A stretch of DNA of 64,000 nucleotides. Source: Rutpela maculata. Lineage: Eukaryota > Arthropoda > Insecta > Coleoptera > Cerambycidae. The position numbers were made by a program, and so were the translations under genes. The stretch spans positions 137,855,235-137,919,234 of the forward strand of contig OW386285.2 of NCBI GenBank assembly GCA_936432065.2, in the 5' to 3' direction. Of the stretch, positions 45,251 through 59,213 are shown in pieces (positions within the stretch are counted from its first letter, which is position 1; each line of letters opens with the position of its first letter). Under the pieces are notes generated by a model. That model did not search any database. It saw only the letters and a program-made list of their open reading frames with translations, and was not told the DNA's origin.

Positions 45251-45539
45251 AAATGGTGGGTTAAATTACTTGTGAAATGCTCTATAAAAAAATCCAAACG
45301 CATTTTTTTCATAAAATTAATAAAAAGAAAGTTATTAACAATAATAGTTTTTCATGCCATGAATTTTCATTAATTTTTGCTTATAACTTCTTAATTATCG
45401 AAGATGCAACAAATAGCCCACTCAAATTAGGAAAATAGCAGAGAAAAATTCTGAACAGCAGTTTCTCTGCATAGGAAGTAAGTATTCAACTTTTAGAACA
45501 AGGTTTTGCTTATGCGCAGAAAAAAAAAGAAACGATTTT

Positions 45540-47374
<1,835 letters not shown>

Positions 47375-47677
47375 GGGTGGCGGTCTGGCTTAAAAAAATG
47401 ATTTCGTAATTCAACAAGTTCTCCTATGAACCGATTGAAAAATATTTTGACAGGCTTTTAGAAAATACTTGATAGAATGATACTGGGATATTGAAGTCAA
47501 CAAAAAAAATATATTTTTTTTGTTTTTCACACAAGAAAAAAATGTTTTTCTTTCTTTAGTTTTCAATAGGCTAGTGCCATTCTATAAAGTTGCCTATAAA
47601 AGCCTATCAAAAAATTATTTTAATCGGTTTAGGAATGTAGGAGAAATTGTCGAATTACGTTCACGGCACCGCTCACC
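47375..47677. mobile_element. TTAA-flanked MITE, ~303 bp
   Basis: TTAA at 47371-47374 and 47678-47681 flank ends GGGTGGCGGT and ACCGCTCACC. The arms are ~110 bp with a shared GAACCGATT/AATCGGTTT block. The TTAA target is that of piggyBac and Kolobok elements. Confidence 0.75.
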
Positions 47678-48659
47678 TTAATTACAATAAAAGGTTAAAC
47701 TACGGTTGATTTCGATACTCTACTTGATTTTATTTATGCCTTTTCAGAAAATTATACATATATAATATGCTCTTAGATTTAGTTTGGGTGAAAGTTATAA
47801 AGTATATGGAGCTTTAGCTCTTAAATTTGTTAACGCTGCTAAATAGGTTGTTTTCAGAGTTTATCCCATTCTCTTGTCTATAAAAGGGATAAGTGCCGTT
47901 ATAAATAAATGTTTATATATTATCTTAAACTAGTTACGGTTCAAATGGTCGGTGCATCAAAGTTTTGTCAATTTTCAGTTCATAGACTTATATTATTAAC
48001 ACGAACTCACATCAAATCATGGGCCTCGGCCCACCCTTATTTTTATAAGTACACTACCTGTACCCAAATGTTAATTAGTTTAATATTATTGCATTGCGTT
48101 TCCTAGTCTATTCGGACCTCTAAGTGGTCGGGCCCTGGTACCACGGTACCTACTGGACCTACACCCCCCCCCCCCCCTGTTGGGGCCCTGATTATAAAGT
48201 ATAGTTTTTAAGTGAGAAATAATGTAAACAACAATTTGTAGATAGGCCAGACTCCTCCTGCCTGAAAGAACACAATACAGACAGATACTACAATTTTATT
48301 ACATTATCAGATGAAGCTAGTTCAGGGATGACAATGGCTATGCATTGTCATTATAATATACGTATGGCAATGCGGCAATATAGGTAGAGTAATTGTAGAA
48401 ATACAGGAAATAGTCAAGTAAAATTCTGAAAAAGTAAGCTAAATGATTGTATGTGATGTTGACACTCATTGTATATATCACGGGAATGTTAATACCTTTC
48501 AGTTGAAAAACTCTGAAAAAAATGTAATTAACAAAGATTAGGCACTTCTCAGTAGGGAGCGATTCATAACAAACAGGTTATGTTAACGAAAGTAGTTACG
48601 AAAGTATAGGCAACGTTTAGATTACGTTAATTATTTTTCAAAAATGAGGCCTCAAGTTT
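47678..48659. other. No gene recognised
   Basis: It includes an oligo-C run (about 48162-48177) and a short ORF at 47909-48106 without a domain. Confidence 0.4.
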
Positions 48660-48840
48660 TTACCTTTTTACATATTTTACATATTTACAATTGATTATTT
48701 TTATTTATTTGCTTTTATCATGATCAGAGAATATTATTTAGGTATTATGCAAATCACAACTTACACACTTTCTTATTTATTATGAAAATACCTACTTTCT
48801 GTATATTGTTGCCCTAATCTGGGCACGCTAATATACTAAT
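48660..48840 (-). repeat. Repeat family R3, inverted copy
   Basis: Its reverse complement reads TTAGCGTGCCCAGATTAGGG, AAAGTAGGTA and GTAAGTTGTGATTTGCATAA, and TACCTAAATAATATTCTCTG. This matches the plus copies at 52388-52560 and 53070-53215. Confidence 0.7.
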
Positions 48841-51800
48841 AATTCAATACTTCCTCAGTATTAGCTAGAAGATAGTTGTTTTGATTGGTTCTCCAATAAT
48901 GAGTGTTTGAAGTATTTACCAACTAGTATATTAGCATATTTACATATTTGTTAACGATAACTGTTAATATGAAGGTCAAATTTTAATAAGTGTAGAAAAT
49001 ATGGATTTTATTGCCATGTCGATAGTGAAAAATTGCATTCATTAATACAACGAGAAACTTTTATCTTTCTAGATAAAGGATGGAGACAAGTTTTTATCGT
49101 GAAACTTCTATGGGCGCGTTAGGCTGTTTTCAGTAGGAAGTAAAGTACTATAAAATGTTTTTGGTTGCTTGAAGTAGAGATCTTACTTCTACTGTGTGGT
49201 CATCGGCACACATTTTTTTTTTTGGGTTACTTCCAATTTAGCCGAAGTTTGCAACTTTTTTATATTTAATGGTAACTTTCTTTCGTAATCCGAAGTTCAA
49301 TTTTCTTTATACTCCCTTTTTCAAATTTAAGAACGGCTGAGTAAAAATAGAATTTAACATCTCAGTAGAAAGAATGCCATGGAAAACATATATAAGCTGC
49401 AAAATTTTAACAAGCTTACCATGGAGTGTACAAAAAACATAAAACTACCTTCTTCAATTCAATATGTCAATTTTAAACTTATATAAAAATTAAAATTTTC
49501 AAAAATTATTGAAAATAAGTCTTTTTAAACATTTTTTTTTATCGGTACCCTATTTTGCTTATTTAAAGTACGCCCCAGAGTGTTTAAATACAAGTTTTAA
49601 AAACGCGCGTGTTTTAAAGTTACCATGGCAACATCAAAGGTAAGCAAGTACAACTCGTTCATCTGTATCTGTTACCTTTTGCTCTTCCATCCATTTGATG
49701 AACTTGTATTCTTTTTTATAAACGTCTTCCGATTTTTGCGGTATTAACCTGCCTTTCTATTTAAGTAATCAATGTTAGAACTCATTTTAAAGCAATATAC
49801 AATCAGTGACAACTGTAGTGACAATAATTAATCCTATGTGACAGATTGCAAATTAATTTTTGTTTTCTCATTTTCATGACACTGACAGGTATCCTGATGT
49901 CACATCACGAATTCAACCATTTTACATTCTTAATTCTTATTTCCATTTTTTGTAGTAATAATACTAGTATTTATGATTTCAAAGTGTACCAATAAAAAAA
50001 AATAGCGTAAAGTATTCGTGGATAACTGGTCTTTAAAATACGCGCGATTTTTCGAGCACGACGGCGCAGCCGGAGTGCCCGAAATAGATAATATCCACTT
50101 ATACTTTAATATACTATTTAAATAAAAGTCCCATTTTCTTTTCTATTATTTGTTTGTAATATCTGTTTTCCATTTAATTTTATTTAAATAACAGAGAATT
50201 ATATAAAATTAATGAAAGCTGAATAGTTTCTTCGAAAAAGTGCCGGCAACATAAATGTTTAAAATGAATAAGATTCCAGAAAGGTTCAATGTAATGTTGA
50301 AAAGGGACAAAGAGGTAACAAACACGTGTTAATAATAAGACACAAAAGAAGATACTAGAACTTACTTTGACTGAATTTTAAAGTAAATGGACCACTGCAC
50401 ATTTTATATATGACACATTTTAAACTAATTAGTTGGCGGGAATTATGGGGTAAAAGAATCATTGTGTACCGTGGACCACACGGTAGAAATAAAATTTCTA
50501 ATTCAAGCACATTACGGTAAAAATATTTTATAGCACATCAAAAAGTTGCCTCTAACCTGCCCTTCATTACATATTTTTTTTACATATTTCGGTATATATT
50601 TAAATACCGGTTAACCGGTTATGTTCATTTTTATTTACCGATTTACAGGTTATTAAAATTTCCTGTAAATTGCATTGTGCATGTTTACAACTTTATTACT
50701 TTCTCAAAGCTTCCTTTTAGTAAAACCTAAGTTTATATTTTCTGCAAAAGATTCAAATAATAGAAAAATATGGAGGGTTCCCCCATTCAAAATATGTTTT
50801 AAAATGACTTATTTTTAACAATTATTAAACAAATTAAATAGTGGAAGCCATTACATTGTGATAATTAATCATAATGAAACAGATGAAAACACCTTTCTTT
50901 GTTTTTTATCATTAATTTATTATAACCAAACGTTACTGCAGTTTCGACAAGCGTGTAATTTTCAAACAGTTGATTCACAAATACAAAAATTATTTATAGT
51001 TTAATTTTGTGTTTTAATGTTTAAAATTTACATATTAATTTAAAGAAAATGCAGTGATATCATTTTCCAAATTTTTTTGCGCATTCTTCATTTAGAAAAT
51101 ATATTTTTAAGACACTTCTTTTCAATGGTTTTTTTAAGATTTAGAATTTTTTATAAAAATTTAAAATTGGCATACTAATTAATAAAATGCAGAGGTATTA
51201 TTGATGAAAACTTTATACCAATCATTATTAGCCAATCGGACACGTTTATTTTGTCATTGTTGCTATGACAACCATCAATTTTTTTGTAAATTTTACTTAC
51301 CCATGAGCACCTACCTATGTGATTAATAAGTGGAAATTTCCCTGGTTTGACAGCAATGATTAGACAATGGCGTTTATATTATGAAAAATATCTTTATATT
51401 TATTTTGAATTAAATTAGTACAATTCTGGCTTACTATGATTCCTTACATCATTAACTAATTCCAAATGTTTTAAAAATTCCACTTGTACATCTTCTTTCC
51501 TCAGAAAATAAAGCACAGAGCCATTTTATGACATATTCCAAGACACTTGTGATTCCATGGCTAACTATTAGCGATTTTTTTAGGGGATATTATTTGTCAC
51601 CACTTTAAATCACAGCAAATATTATTTCATCTTGATTCCCCTTCACTGTAGTATAAAGATTGCATACGAAATAAATTATTATGACTAATATTAATTAATT
51701 CGCTATATTATTTTTATGTGGCTAGAGATTAGGGAATATAAGAAATAAGTACACTAAACTTGTTTTAATTTTATTTCACTCTCATTATTCCATATTGTAT

Positions 51801-52387
51801 CTACTATTAAATATTTCATTTTACTAAGATCTGAGGAAACCACATAAAAAAATAAAAACCAAAAAAATTAATATAACACCAGCAGCTGCCTACAACTTCT
51901 CATTACACTTGTTGTCACATCTAAAGAAAATTAAAATCATAAAATCGCTGCAGCAAGACAATTACTTCTTTACCTTATTTGGATGGTTAATTTGACTCCA
52001 CTTAACGGTAATAGTGGAGCGGGAATCGGTATTCCCGCTCAAATGTACCCCCCGCATGACGAATTTTTTTATTACTTCCAAAAGTTGAGGCACCAATATA
52101 CAGTAAACTTTGCCTTTTATTTGTCTATTTACTGTCCACTTGTATATGAAATGAATTTTGCATTTACATTCCTATTCATGATAATATTAGTAGTTAATTT
52201 GAATTAGGACCTACCATTTTTTTTTAACTAGGTATATGGTTTGATGCGAAGTTTTGGCCACAATCCAGTTATTAAGATCATTCGAGGGTTATTAGCTATT
52301 TTATTATTTAACTATTAAATAAATTTAAATATAAAAGTAACAAATTGATATACTTAATACTTAGTACTTAACTAAATTCATGTAATA
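48841..52387. other. AT-rich interval between inverted R3 copies; no gene
   Basis: It starts with an R3-linked block (AGTATTAGCTAGAAGATAGT, then TTTGATTGGTTCTCC, at 48858-48905). I see one hairpin (50009-50107), but no ORF with a recognisable domain. R3 copies in opposite orientation at both ends could be the ends of one ~3.9-kb element or independent insertions. Confidence 0.4.
50009..50107. repeat. Hairpin with CpG-rich loop
   Basis: AAAGTATTCGTGGATAA pairs with TTATCTATTTCGGGCA-side sequence ending ATCCACTTATACTTT. The loop has GAGCACGACGGCGCAGCCGG. Similar in style to 33027-33154 and 53936-54075. Confidence 0.45.
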
Positions 52388-53215
52388 CTAATATATATTA
52401 GCGTGACCGGATTGAGGCACCAATATTCAGAAAGTAGGTAATATCATATTAAATTAAAAAGTGTGTAAGTTGTGATTTGCATAATACCTAAATAATATTT
52501 TCTAATCATGATAAAAGAAACTAAATAAAAATATAATTAATTGTAAAAATAAATCAAGAACAGGCTTGTAAATAGTGAATGAATGTTTCTATACCCTACT
52601 GATGAGTTCTGAGTTCGAAAAAACTTGTACTTTTCTAGAGTTGAAATAGAATGTAAGGTTCAATAGTTGTTGTGAATGACCGAATTTCAATAAATATAAA
52701 CATTTTTTTGCTTTAAAATGCTAGGAATCCTATCATGTAATTCAACAATTTGTAAGTACTAGCTAGAAGAGTAGTTGTTTTGATTGGTTCTCTAATAATG
52801 AGTGTTTTAAAGTGTTTACTTAAGTAGTATATTAGCGTGACCAGATTAAGGTACCAATATACAAAAAGTAGATAATATCATATAAAATAAAATAGTGTGA
52901 ATGGCTAAATTTAAATAAATGTTATAAAAATTTTCAATATATTTTTTGCTTTAGAATGCTAGGAATGCTATCGTATAATTCAATATTTCGTTAGTATTAG
53001 CTAGAAAAGTAGTTGTTTTGATTAGTTCTTCAATAATGAGTGTTTTAAAGTGTTTACCTAACTAGTGTATATTAGCATGACCAGATTGAGGCACCAATAT
53101 ACACAAAGTAGGTAATTTTATAGTAATAAAAAAATGTGTAAGTTGTGATTTGCATAATACCTAAATATTATCTTCTATTTATGATAAAAGCAAATAAATA
53201 AAAATATAACACAGC
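52388..53215 (+). repeat. Repeat family R3, tandem cluster (~240-bp units)
   Basis: TTAGCGTGACC(G/A)GATT(G/A)AGG(C/T)ACCAATAT occurs at about 52398, 52835 and 53078. TTGTTTTGATT(G/A)GTTCT occurs at about 52778 and 53014, and GCTTTA(A/G)AATGCTAGGAAT at about 52712 and 52951. Spacing is ~240 bp. No coding. Confidence 0.75.
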
Positions 53216-53230
53216 CACACAAAAAAAAAC

Positions 53231-53620
53231 AAATATTTTCCAAAGGTGAAAGACATCTGTCCTTATGTTTTTTGGGCCGCTGATTCCAAATATCACGTCA
53301 AAAATATATGTTTCACTATTCAGTTTTTAGCAAATTGACATTTTATCCCTAAATTCGGGGTTAAATGGCCTTTAAAACTAATAGCACAATATGCGTTGAA
53401 GTGAAACTTCTGAATCGTTTAAAATGGCTCTTGTCACATTCTCCCAATGTTCTATCGTACCACGGAAATTATGGTGGTGTACTCCCCCCCACCCCCCCCC
53501 CCCTCCCAAAAAATCTAGTGCAGTGAAACATATGTTTTTGAGGTGATATTTGGAATCAGCCTCCCAAAAAACAGACAGATGTCTTTCACCTTTGGAAAAT
53601 AAAATATTTTTTCTGAAATT
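53231..53620. repeat. Inverted repeat, ~100-bp arms
   Basis: TTTTCCAAAGGTGAAAGACA-TCTGTC at about 53235 is mirrored at 53570-53600, and CAAATATCACGTCAAAAATA pairs with TTTTTGAGGTGATATTTGG. A poly-C/G tract lies at 53486-53512. Ends were not resolved. Confidence 0.65.
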
Positions 53621-53751
53621 GATTGGCAATGTCTACATTTTCGGCGCGATTTCAGAACGAAAAATGCACAATTCCAGTATTTTAGTCCGTTGCTAAGAAA
53701 CTATCAGAAAACGGACCGGAAAAGATCCGTTGCCGAGCAAAGATCAACAAA

Positions 53752-53786
53752 ACCGTACGGGAAAGTAACATTCCCGTACGGTTTTT
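53752..53786. repeat. Perfect short hairpin
   Basis: AAAACCGTACGGGAA and TTCCCGTACGGTTTT (15 bp each) around AGTAACA. Confidence 0.8.
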
Positions 53787-53935
53787 AGGTATATATTAGA
53801 CAGTAAATAAATACACGCAGACAAGACCACTATCATTAAAATTGCATTTATTAGTAAGCAGTTAGATTGTAAAGAAATGTTATGCATTAATACAAATTTC
53901 TTAATTTATAATAATATTGATTGTGATTTCAGAAA

Positions 53936-54075
53936 AAATAGTATGTATATTTCGGTGTGAAAGCACATTCCCGGACTTCGATGCTTGTTGGCCTCGGCTA
54001 GCGCCTCGGCCAACAATTTGCATCGTCGTCCGGGAATGTATTGCTTTCACACCTAAATACACAATATACTATTTT
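53936..54075. repeat. Long hairpin element (~60-bp arms)
   Basis: AAAATAGTATGTATATTTCGG...GTGAAAGC..ATTCCCGGAC pairs with GTCCGGGAATG..GCTTTCACACC...ATATACTATTTT. GTTGGCCTCGGCTAGCGCC forms the loop region. It shares the (A)AATAGTATAT ends with 33027-33154. Confidence 0.8.
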
Positions 54076-54451
54076 GGGTGGCTGTTTAATTAATTTTAAT
54101 CATGTAATACCTACTTAATTACTACTGAAAATGCAAAGGAAAGATATATGTAGTACGACTTTTTCGGTTTTTAAATTGATTAACCAAACATTTCATACTT
54201 TTTAATTCCAGATTTACTTGAGAAGCTTGACCATATTTTTAAGGTGTCCAAACCAAGACTGAGTTGTTTTTGGGATGCCAGTATTTTAAATATTGTGTAT
54301 AAATCGAAAGGTATCTAATAGGTTTCTTAGAAATATTTTTCTGTTCCTTATCCAAAACTGCTAAAATTTACGGGGAGACATTTTAAAAAATGTGAATTGT
54401 AATTATAAAAGAAATAAAAAAATTTGCAGGTGAACTAAACCTTCTCTCCAA
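54076..54451. other. No gene recognised
   Basis: AT-rich, no supported feature. Confidence 0.4.
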
Positions 54452-55080
54452 ATAGCGCAAAATATTTATTTAAACGACTAAAGATCTAAAAAGATTTTGA
54501 AATATCAATCATTTATTATTTAAGTGCGTACACTCGTAAGGAGGCAATTATTTTTTTATATATATAATTTTACAAATATTTGATGATGGTAAAAAGAAAA
54601 ACACTTTTTTTCTTCATTTGAACGATTTTTTTGGAATTAGTTTACAATTTTAGAAAGTGAGACCAAAACATTGAGGACTAACTTTAGAGAAGAAGAAATA
54701 TCAATTTTTTTATTTATAAGACACCAAAACACAAAAATTAACGTATCTCGGCCCCAAATTCAAGTAAATCACATTCTGTTTTTCAGATGTTGGTTTATTC
54801 ATCTACATTCATAATTCTTGACTGTTTTTGATTTCATAAAAAACCAGACTTATTAAAATTTGTTTATAATTACAACTGTGAAAATTATAAACAAATTCCA
54901 AAAAAAATGTTTAAATTAAAAAAAAGCATGTTCTTAATTGTGCTGCAAAATACATTAAAACGACTGATATTTAAAAAATGCGCTTCTATGAGTCGGTGCA
55001 TTTAAACATTAATCAACTGAAATTTCGAAGTCTTTTTTATTTTCAGCTGTTTAAATAAATATTTTGCATTAAAATTAGAC
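54452..55080. repeat. Inverted-repeat element, ~630 bp
   Basis: GCAAAATATTTATTTAAACG at about 54468 pairs with CTGTTTAAATAAATATTTTGC at about 55062. A further inner hairpin has TTTGTTTATAATT/AATTATAAACAAA at 54860-54900. Ends and target duplication are unclear. Confidence 0.6.
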
Positions 55081-55818
55081 ATCAATGTTTAGCTCGATAA
55101 AAGGGAATACTCCTATTATGATTTGTGTATTATTATTACATTATATTCTTTATATTATTCCAAAAAGACAATTTTAAAAAATATATATTTTTTGTAAATT
55201 AACAAATTATCAGATAGTTTATTTGGAAGTTTTATTTATTTCAAATTTTATTGGGAACAATTTGGTATTTTTATTTTTGAGATGCAATTACTAGTATAGG
55301 ATCGAGAGAGAAATATTTGAATTTCTGGTAGATTTTACTAGCAACACATGTTCATGGTTAACTTTATTTTTAAGAGCATCCCTCTACTTGGATACTGTTG
55401 TAATTGTAAAATATTATCTTTGCTAACCTTTTCTGTTGACAATTGAACAGCTTAAAGCATGGCGTAGAAAATGAATTTATGGCTTTATTGGCCCTAAAAT
55501 TCTCATCTTATGAACTCGTTTATGAAATGAATTTTGCTATTAAATACCTATTCACATTTATTTTTATTATACCTATTTGATTTAATCAGATAGGTATATT
55601 TTAACCAAAAAAAAAAAAAATTATAATAATCATAATAGAAAAAAAATCGTACAGAAATCCGTTTCATAACAGGTTGAACTCAATTATCGAATGTATGTGT
55701 GTGTGTAGATAGTTTCTTGTAAACAGGATAACTTCTATTAGACTTAAAATAATTATTTCTTTGGCGCGTATGTAAAATAGTGTGGTAAAATACTCCCTGT
55801 TGAAATTGGGCCATATCC
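55081..55818. other. No gene recognised
   Basis: AT-rich, no supported feature. Confidence 0.4.
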
Positions 55819-55886
55819 GCCATACAGGGCGATAACCAGAGGCGTACAAATGATCAGGTTTTACATAAACTGTGTTTATTATAATT
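55819..55886 (+). repeat. 68-bp repeat, uninterrupted copy
   Basis: CGCCATACAGGGCGATAACC...GTTTATTATAAT is repeated almost exactly at 58252-58319. There the match ends at the first base of the Gypsy LTR. Here the sequence continues TTTAGAAAAATATTACTA. Confidence 0.9.
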
Positions 55887-57132
55887 TTAGAAAAATATTA
55901 CTATACAAAAATATGAAGATATATAGGGTATCAAAACTATATAATATAGTGTGTCTATAAGGTTCGAAAGTACTTTTACGTAGATTGAAGGGTCTATCAA
56001 TTTAACTTCAAAATGCTATTGAGGTGTTATTAATAATGAGAATTGCATTCGTGTGCTATCGAATGCTAATACATATTAAACATGATGACTGTAGTTAGAC
56101 TGAAAATTTTTATTTCAAATTTCGAACATTTGTAAGAAATTAGAGCATATCAGTCATACAGGGCAAGCATTTCCTCAAAACAATACAAAAAAGAGTATTA
56201 GACGAATGTGAAATTATGCATACAAATTAAAATACATTCAAATAACTTTAAAAACTTAGTTCATTATTACAGTGTAATAAAAGGTTAAATTAAGGTCGAT
56301 AACGATGCCATACAACCTAATTTTATTTAAGCGCCTTTTATCTACATAAAAACCTATGTATTTTATTTGGTGTAACAAAAAGTTTTGCATTCAATCTAAG
56401 TTCCGGACGATATTTGAGTAAACAAAACAATGTTTAAAGTAGAGTATTTCGTCTTTTTTCTTAGCTACCACTGGTTGTATAGGTCATATCACAATAAACA
56501 ACAAACTAGAATGTTTATTATGAAATTGCGACGAAAACTAGATGTGCCGAACCCTTCTCGTCGATATGTCGAAAAAATTAAGACAATTAAAATCGATAGC
56601 CTTTAAACAATTGACGGCGACTTAAGTAATAATGCATACATTTCAACGAAATTTTAGGAAATAACGCTTCTAGTTGAGCTAAATCATCATGGCATAATAT
56701 TAAGGCGAACGCCTAAAAAAATAGCTGTCGAAAATTGAATAGTCGATTGTAAATGCATCAAGTCGTACAACATCTTTTTTGTTACAGTGAAGGTTTTTTC
56801 ATGTACTTTTTATTAGGCTTAATAATCTACATTGTTTTTTGAAATATTTAAAGTAATTTCTTGCTTTTCTTTAAATTATCTTTTTTAAACAAATCAAAAC
56901 TCTATTCGAAAATTAAAGTTATTATTATGCATCAAAAATATACAAAAAAGAAACAATTTAAAAAATCTTTTTTTTTTCTATGCCCATTGGGAACAGAGAT
57001 AAAAGATTTTGCTTGCGCGAAAATATGCATTTGTTTAAAATATAGTTTTTTCAATACCACTGAAAATTAGATGAAAAAACCTACATTCCGAAAGAAATAT
57101 ATGTTGTTTTTCTACGACTCGTCCGTCCACTT
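55887..57132. other. No gene recognised
   Basis: AT-rich. A second CATACAGGGC occurs at about 56157. ORF 56861-57070 lacks a domain. Confidence 0.4.
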
Positions 57133-58129
57133 TAGTCCGGCCATGTAAAACGCGGAGCTTGACGCTCGGAATGCCCCCCTCATCGGAACTACTTTTACTC
57201 CATGTTTTTTGAGTCGCTGATCACGAAAATCGGAGTCCCGCGGCTCTCAAAATAGTACGTCACCCCTAACAATGCCAAAAACCACCCCTTTTGGGAATAA
57301 TACTGTAAAATAATGTTATGAATGTGCCAATTGTAATGATATTTTGCCAGTTCAGTATGTTCATCTAAATTAAGGACAAATTTTATAGAGGGGGTGAAAT
57401 TTCCCCTAAATTGACGTAAAATGGAAAAATGATTGAATTTTTTTTTATTCACTTTTTGATTAAAATTTAGATGAATGGGGATTTTATAATGAAGAAAAGT
57501 TTTTTCCAACCCTTCATGGGTGAAAACTACCTACGCCTTTAAATTGAACTAACGCTTAGGGGTGAAAAAATTTTGTGGTATTTTTTTCGACGGAAGTTTA
57601 TCAGAAATTACAAGCAAACTACATCTCTACTTAATTTCTAAGCGTTAGTTCAATTTAAAGGCATACAGGGGTAGTTTTCACCCCTGATGGGTTGGAAAAA
57701 ATTTTCTTCATTATACAATCCCCATTCACCTGAATTTAAGTCAAAAAGTGAATAAAAAAAATTCAATCATTTTTCCAGTATTCACCCCTTGGGTTGGAAA
57801 AAAATTTTCTTCATTATACAATCCCCATTTTTCTAAATTTAAATCAAAAAGTGAATAAAAAAAATTCAATCATTTTTTCATTTTACGTCAATTTAGGGGT
57901 ATTTTCACCCCCTCAGCATAAAATTTATCCTTACTTTAGATGTACATACTGAACTGGCAAAATGTCATTACAATTACCACATTCATAACATTATTTTACA
58001 GTATTATTCCCAAAAGGGGTGGTTTTCGGCATTTTTAGAGCCGCGGGAGCCCGATTTTCGTGATCAGAGACCCAAAAAACATAAAATAAAAGTAGTCCCG
58101 ATGATGTATTCCGCATTTTACATGGACTA
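57133..58129. mobile_element. Element I: TAG-ended foldback element, TSD CTT
   Basis: Left end TAGTCCGGCCATGTAAAACG, right end GCATTTTACATGGACTA, flanked by CTT at 57130-57132 and 58130-58132. The arms are ~450 bp around ~57590, with CCAAAAGGGGTGG-like, TTGACGTAAAAT and GTGAAAACTAC-like blocks in mirror order. A ~90-bp block around CCCCATT...TCAATCATTTTT is duplicated in the right arm. Non-coding; the 104-codon minus ORF (57509-57195) reflects the arm sequence. Confidence 0.85.
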
Positions 58130-58251
58130 CTTGAACAATTGACGATTTAATTTACTACTTTGTTATTCTATTGTTCATTACACAGGCACACACAAAAAAA
58201 GTCGAATGCGAGAAGACCTATGTATTCCCATGCATTTTGACCCGCTGAACA

Positions 58252-58318
58252 CGCCATACAGGGCGATAACCAGAGGCGTACAAATGATCAGGTTTTACAT
58301 AAACTGTGTTTATTATAA
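58252..58318 (+). repeat. 68-bp repeat, copy interrupted by the Gypsy LTR
   Basis: Partner of 55819-55886, ending where the LTR begins. Confidence 0.85.
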
Positions 58319-58518
58319 TGTAATATGTTGCACCCCTTAAAATTTAAGGTTATGTTACTAAAAAGTAGGCAGACTTCAACAGATCGAATGTCTGAATGAA
58401 TGTAGTGTATTTGCACCTACTCGAAAAAGAACCTACCAGAAGATTCCAAAGTGACATCTGGAATTCTCTAGAGAATGGTGGCGTCATCACAGAACAATCG
58501 AGATCTGTCATTTTTAGA

Positions 58519-58526
58519 TATAAAAG
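58519..58526 (+). promoter_or_regulatory. Putative LTR TATA box
   Basis: TATAAAAG lies within the LTR ~170 bp before AATAAA, a reasonable place for the U3 promoter. Confidence 0.55.
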
Positions 58527-58691
58527 ACCAACCGCATTCTCGGCGAGTAGTTCAGAAAGTTCAGAAAGTTCAGAAAGTATAGAAAGTGAGGTTAAGACTT
58601 CCAAGATAAACAAAGTAATAAACATTGTGATTTTAGTCAGTAAAGTGTATTTAAATTAATAATAGTATTGTGAAGTATCCAGTAAATATTT

Positions 58692-58697
58692 AATAAA
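58692..58697 (+). terminator. Putative LTR polyadenylation signal
   Basis: AATAAA followed by GTGTGTTAG, a G/T-rich downstream stretch. Confidence 0.55.
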
Positions 58698-58785
58698 GTG
58701 TGTTAGTGGACATCTCTTGTTATAATTTTTGGAACCCACGGAATTTGCGAGGGTGGTTTCCTAAGGGTGGAAACACGTTACAAAT

Positions 58786-58796
58786 TGGTGTCAGAA
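58786..58796 (+). promoter_or_regulatory. Primer binding site (tRNA-Leu type)
   Basis: TGGTGTCAGAA starts 3 bp after the LTR. It is complementary to the CCA end of leucine tRNAs (acceptor CTGACACCA). Complementarity weakens after 11 nt. Confidence 0.8.
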
Positions 58797-59213
58797 AGCG
58801 GAATTTTATGACAAGAGGAGCTCTGAAGTTGTGCTGGAGTGTTCGAGAAGTATTCTCGAGGTTTAGTGCTAACACAGTGGACTAATTTACTGGACATTGT
58901 TCGAGGGTTATTTTCGGACAGGAAAATAGTGTTAAGTGCATTTTTTTTGAGACATTGTAGAACATTTTATTAGGACATTAGTGTGATCCTTTGAACTGAG
59001 AAGTGATAGAGACACTGAAAAAGACTTATTTAGTGCGTGAAAAATTACTAGGACTTCTATTTGAACATTAGTGGAGATTATTAAATTCTCTGAACTGGAT
59101 AGTGACAAAAGACTCTGGATAAGACTTTTTCGTGCTATTTCGAGATTTGTCTGAAAAGTTCCATTACCGATATTGACGTGACAGTTAAATTTATTTTATT
59201 TTAATTTCATCGT
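58797..59213 (+). other. Gypsy 5' leader
   Basis: Untranslated leader of ~420 bp between PBS and the gag start. Tandem-like CACTG(A/G) and TGGACATT(A/G) words recur. Confidence 0.5.

Larger units (their letters stand above)
58319..58782 (+). repeat. 5' LTR of the plus-strand Gypsy element
   Basis: 464 bp from TGTAATATG to ACACGTTACA, with inverted TGTAA/TTACA ends. It contains the promoter and polyadenylation signals listed separately, and a short AGTTCAGAA tandem (about 58549-58578). Confidence 0.85.

Noticed and set aside
52388..53215. CRISPR array
   Set aside because: Repeats are ~240 bp units with diverged sequence, not short direct repeats with unique spacers.
53752..53786. Bacterial-type terminator
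   Set aside because: The hairpin followed by T-rich sequence looks like one, but all context is eukaryotic transposon DNA.
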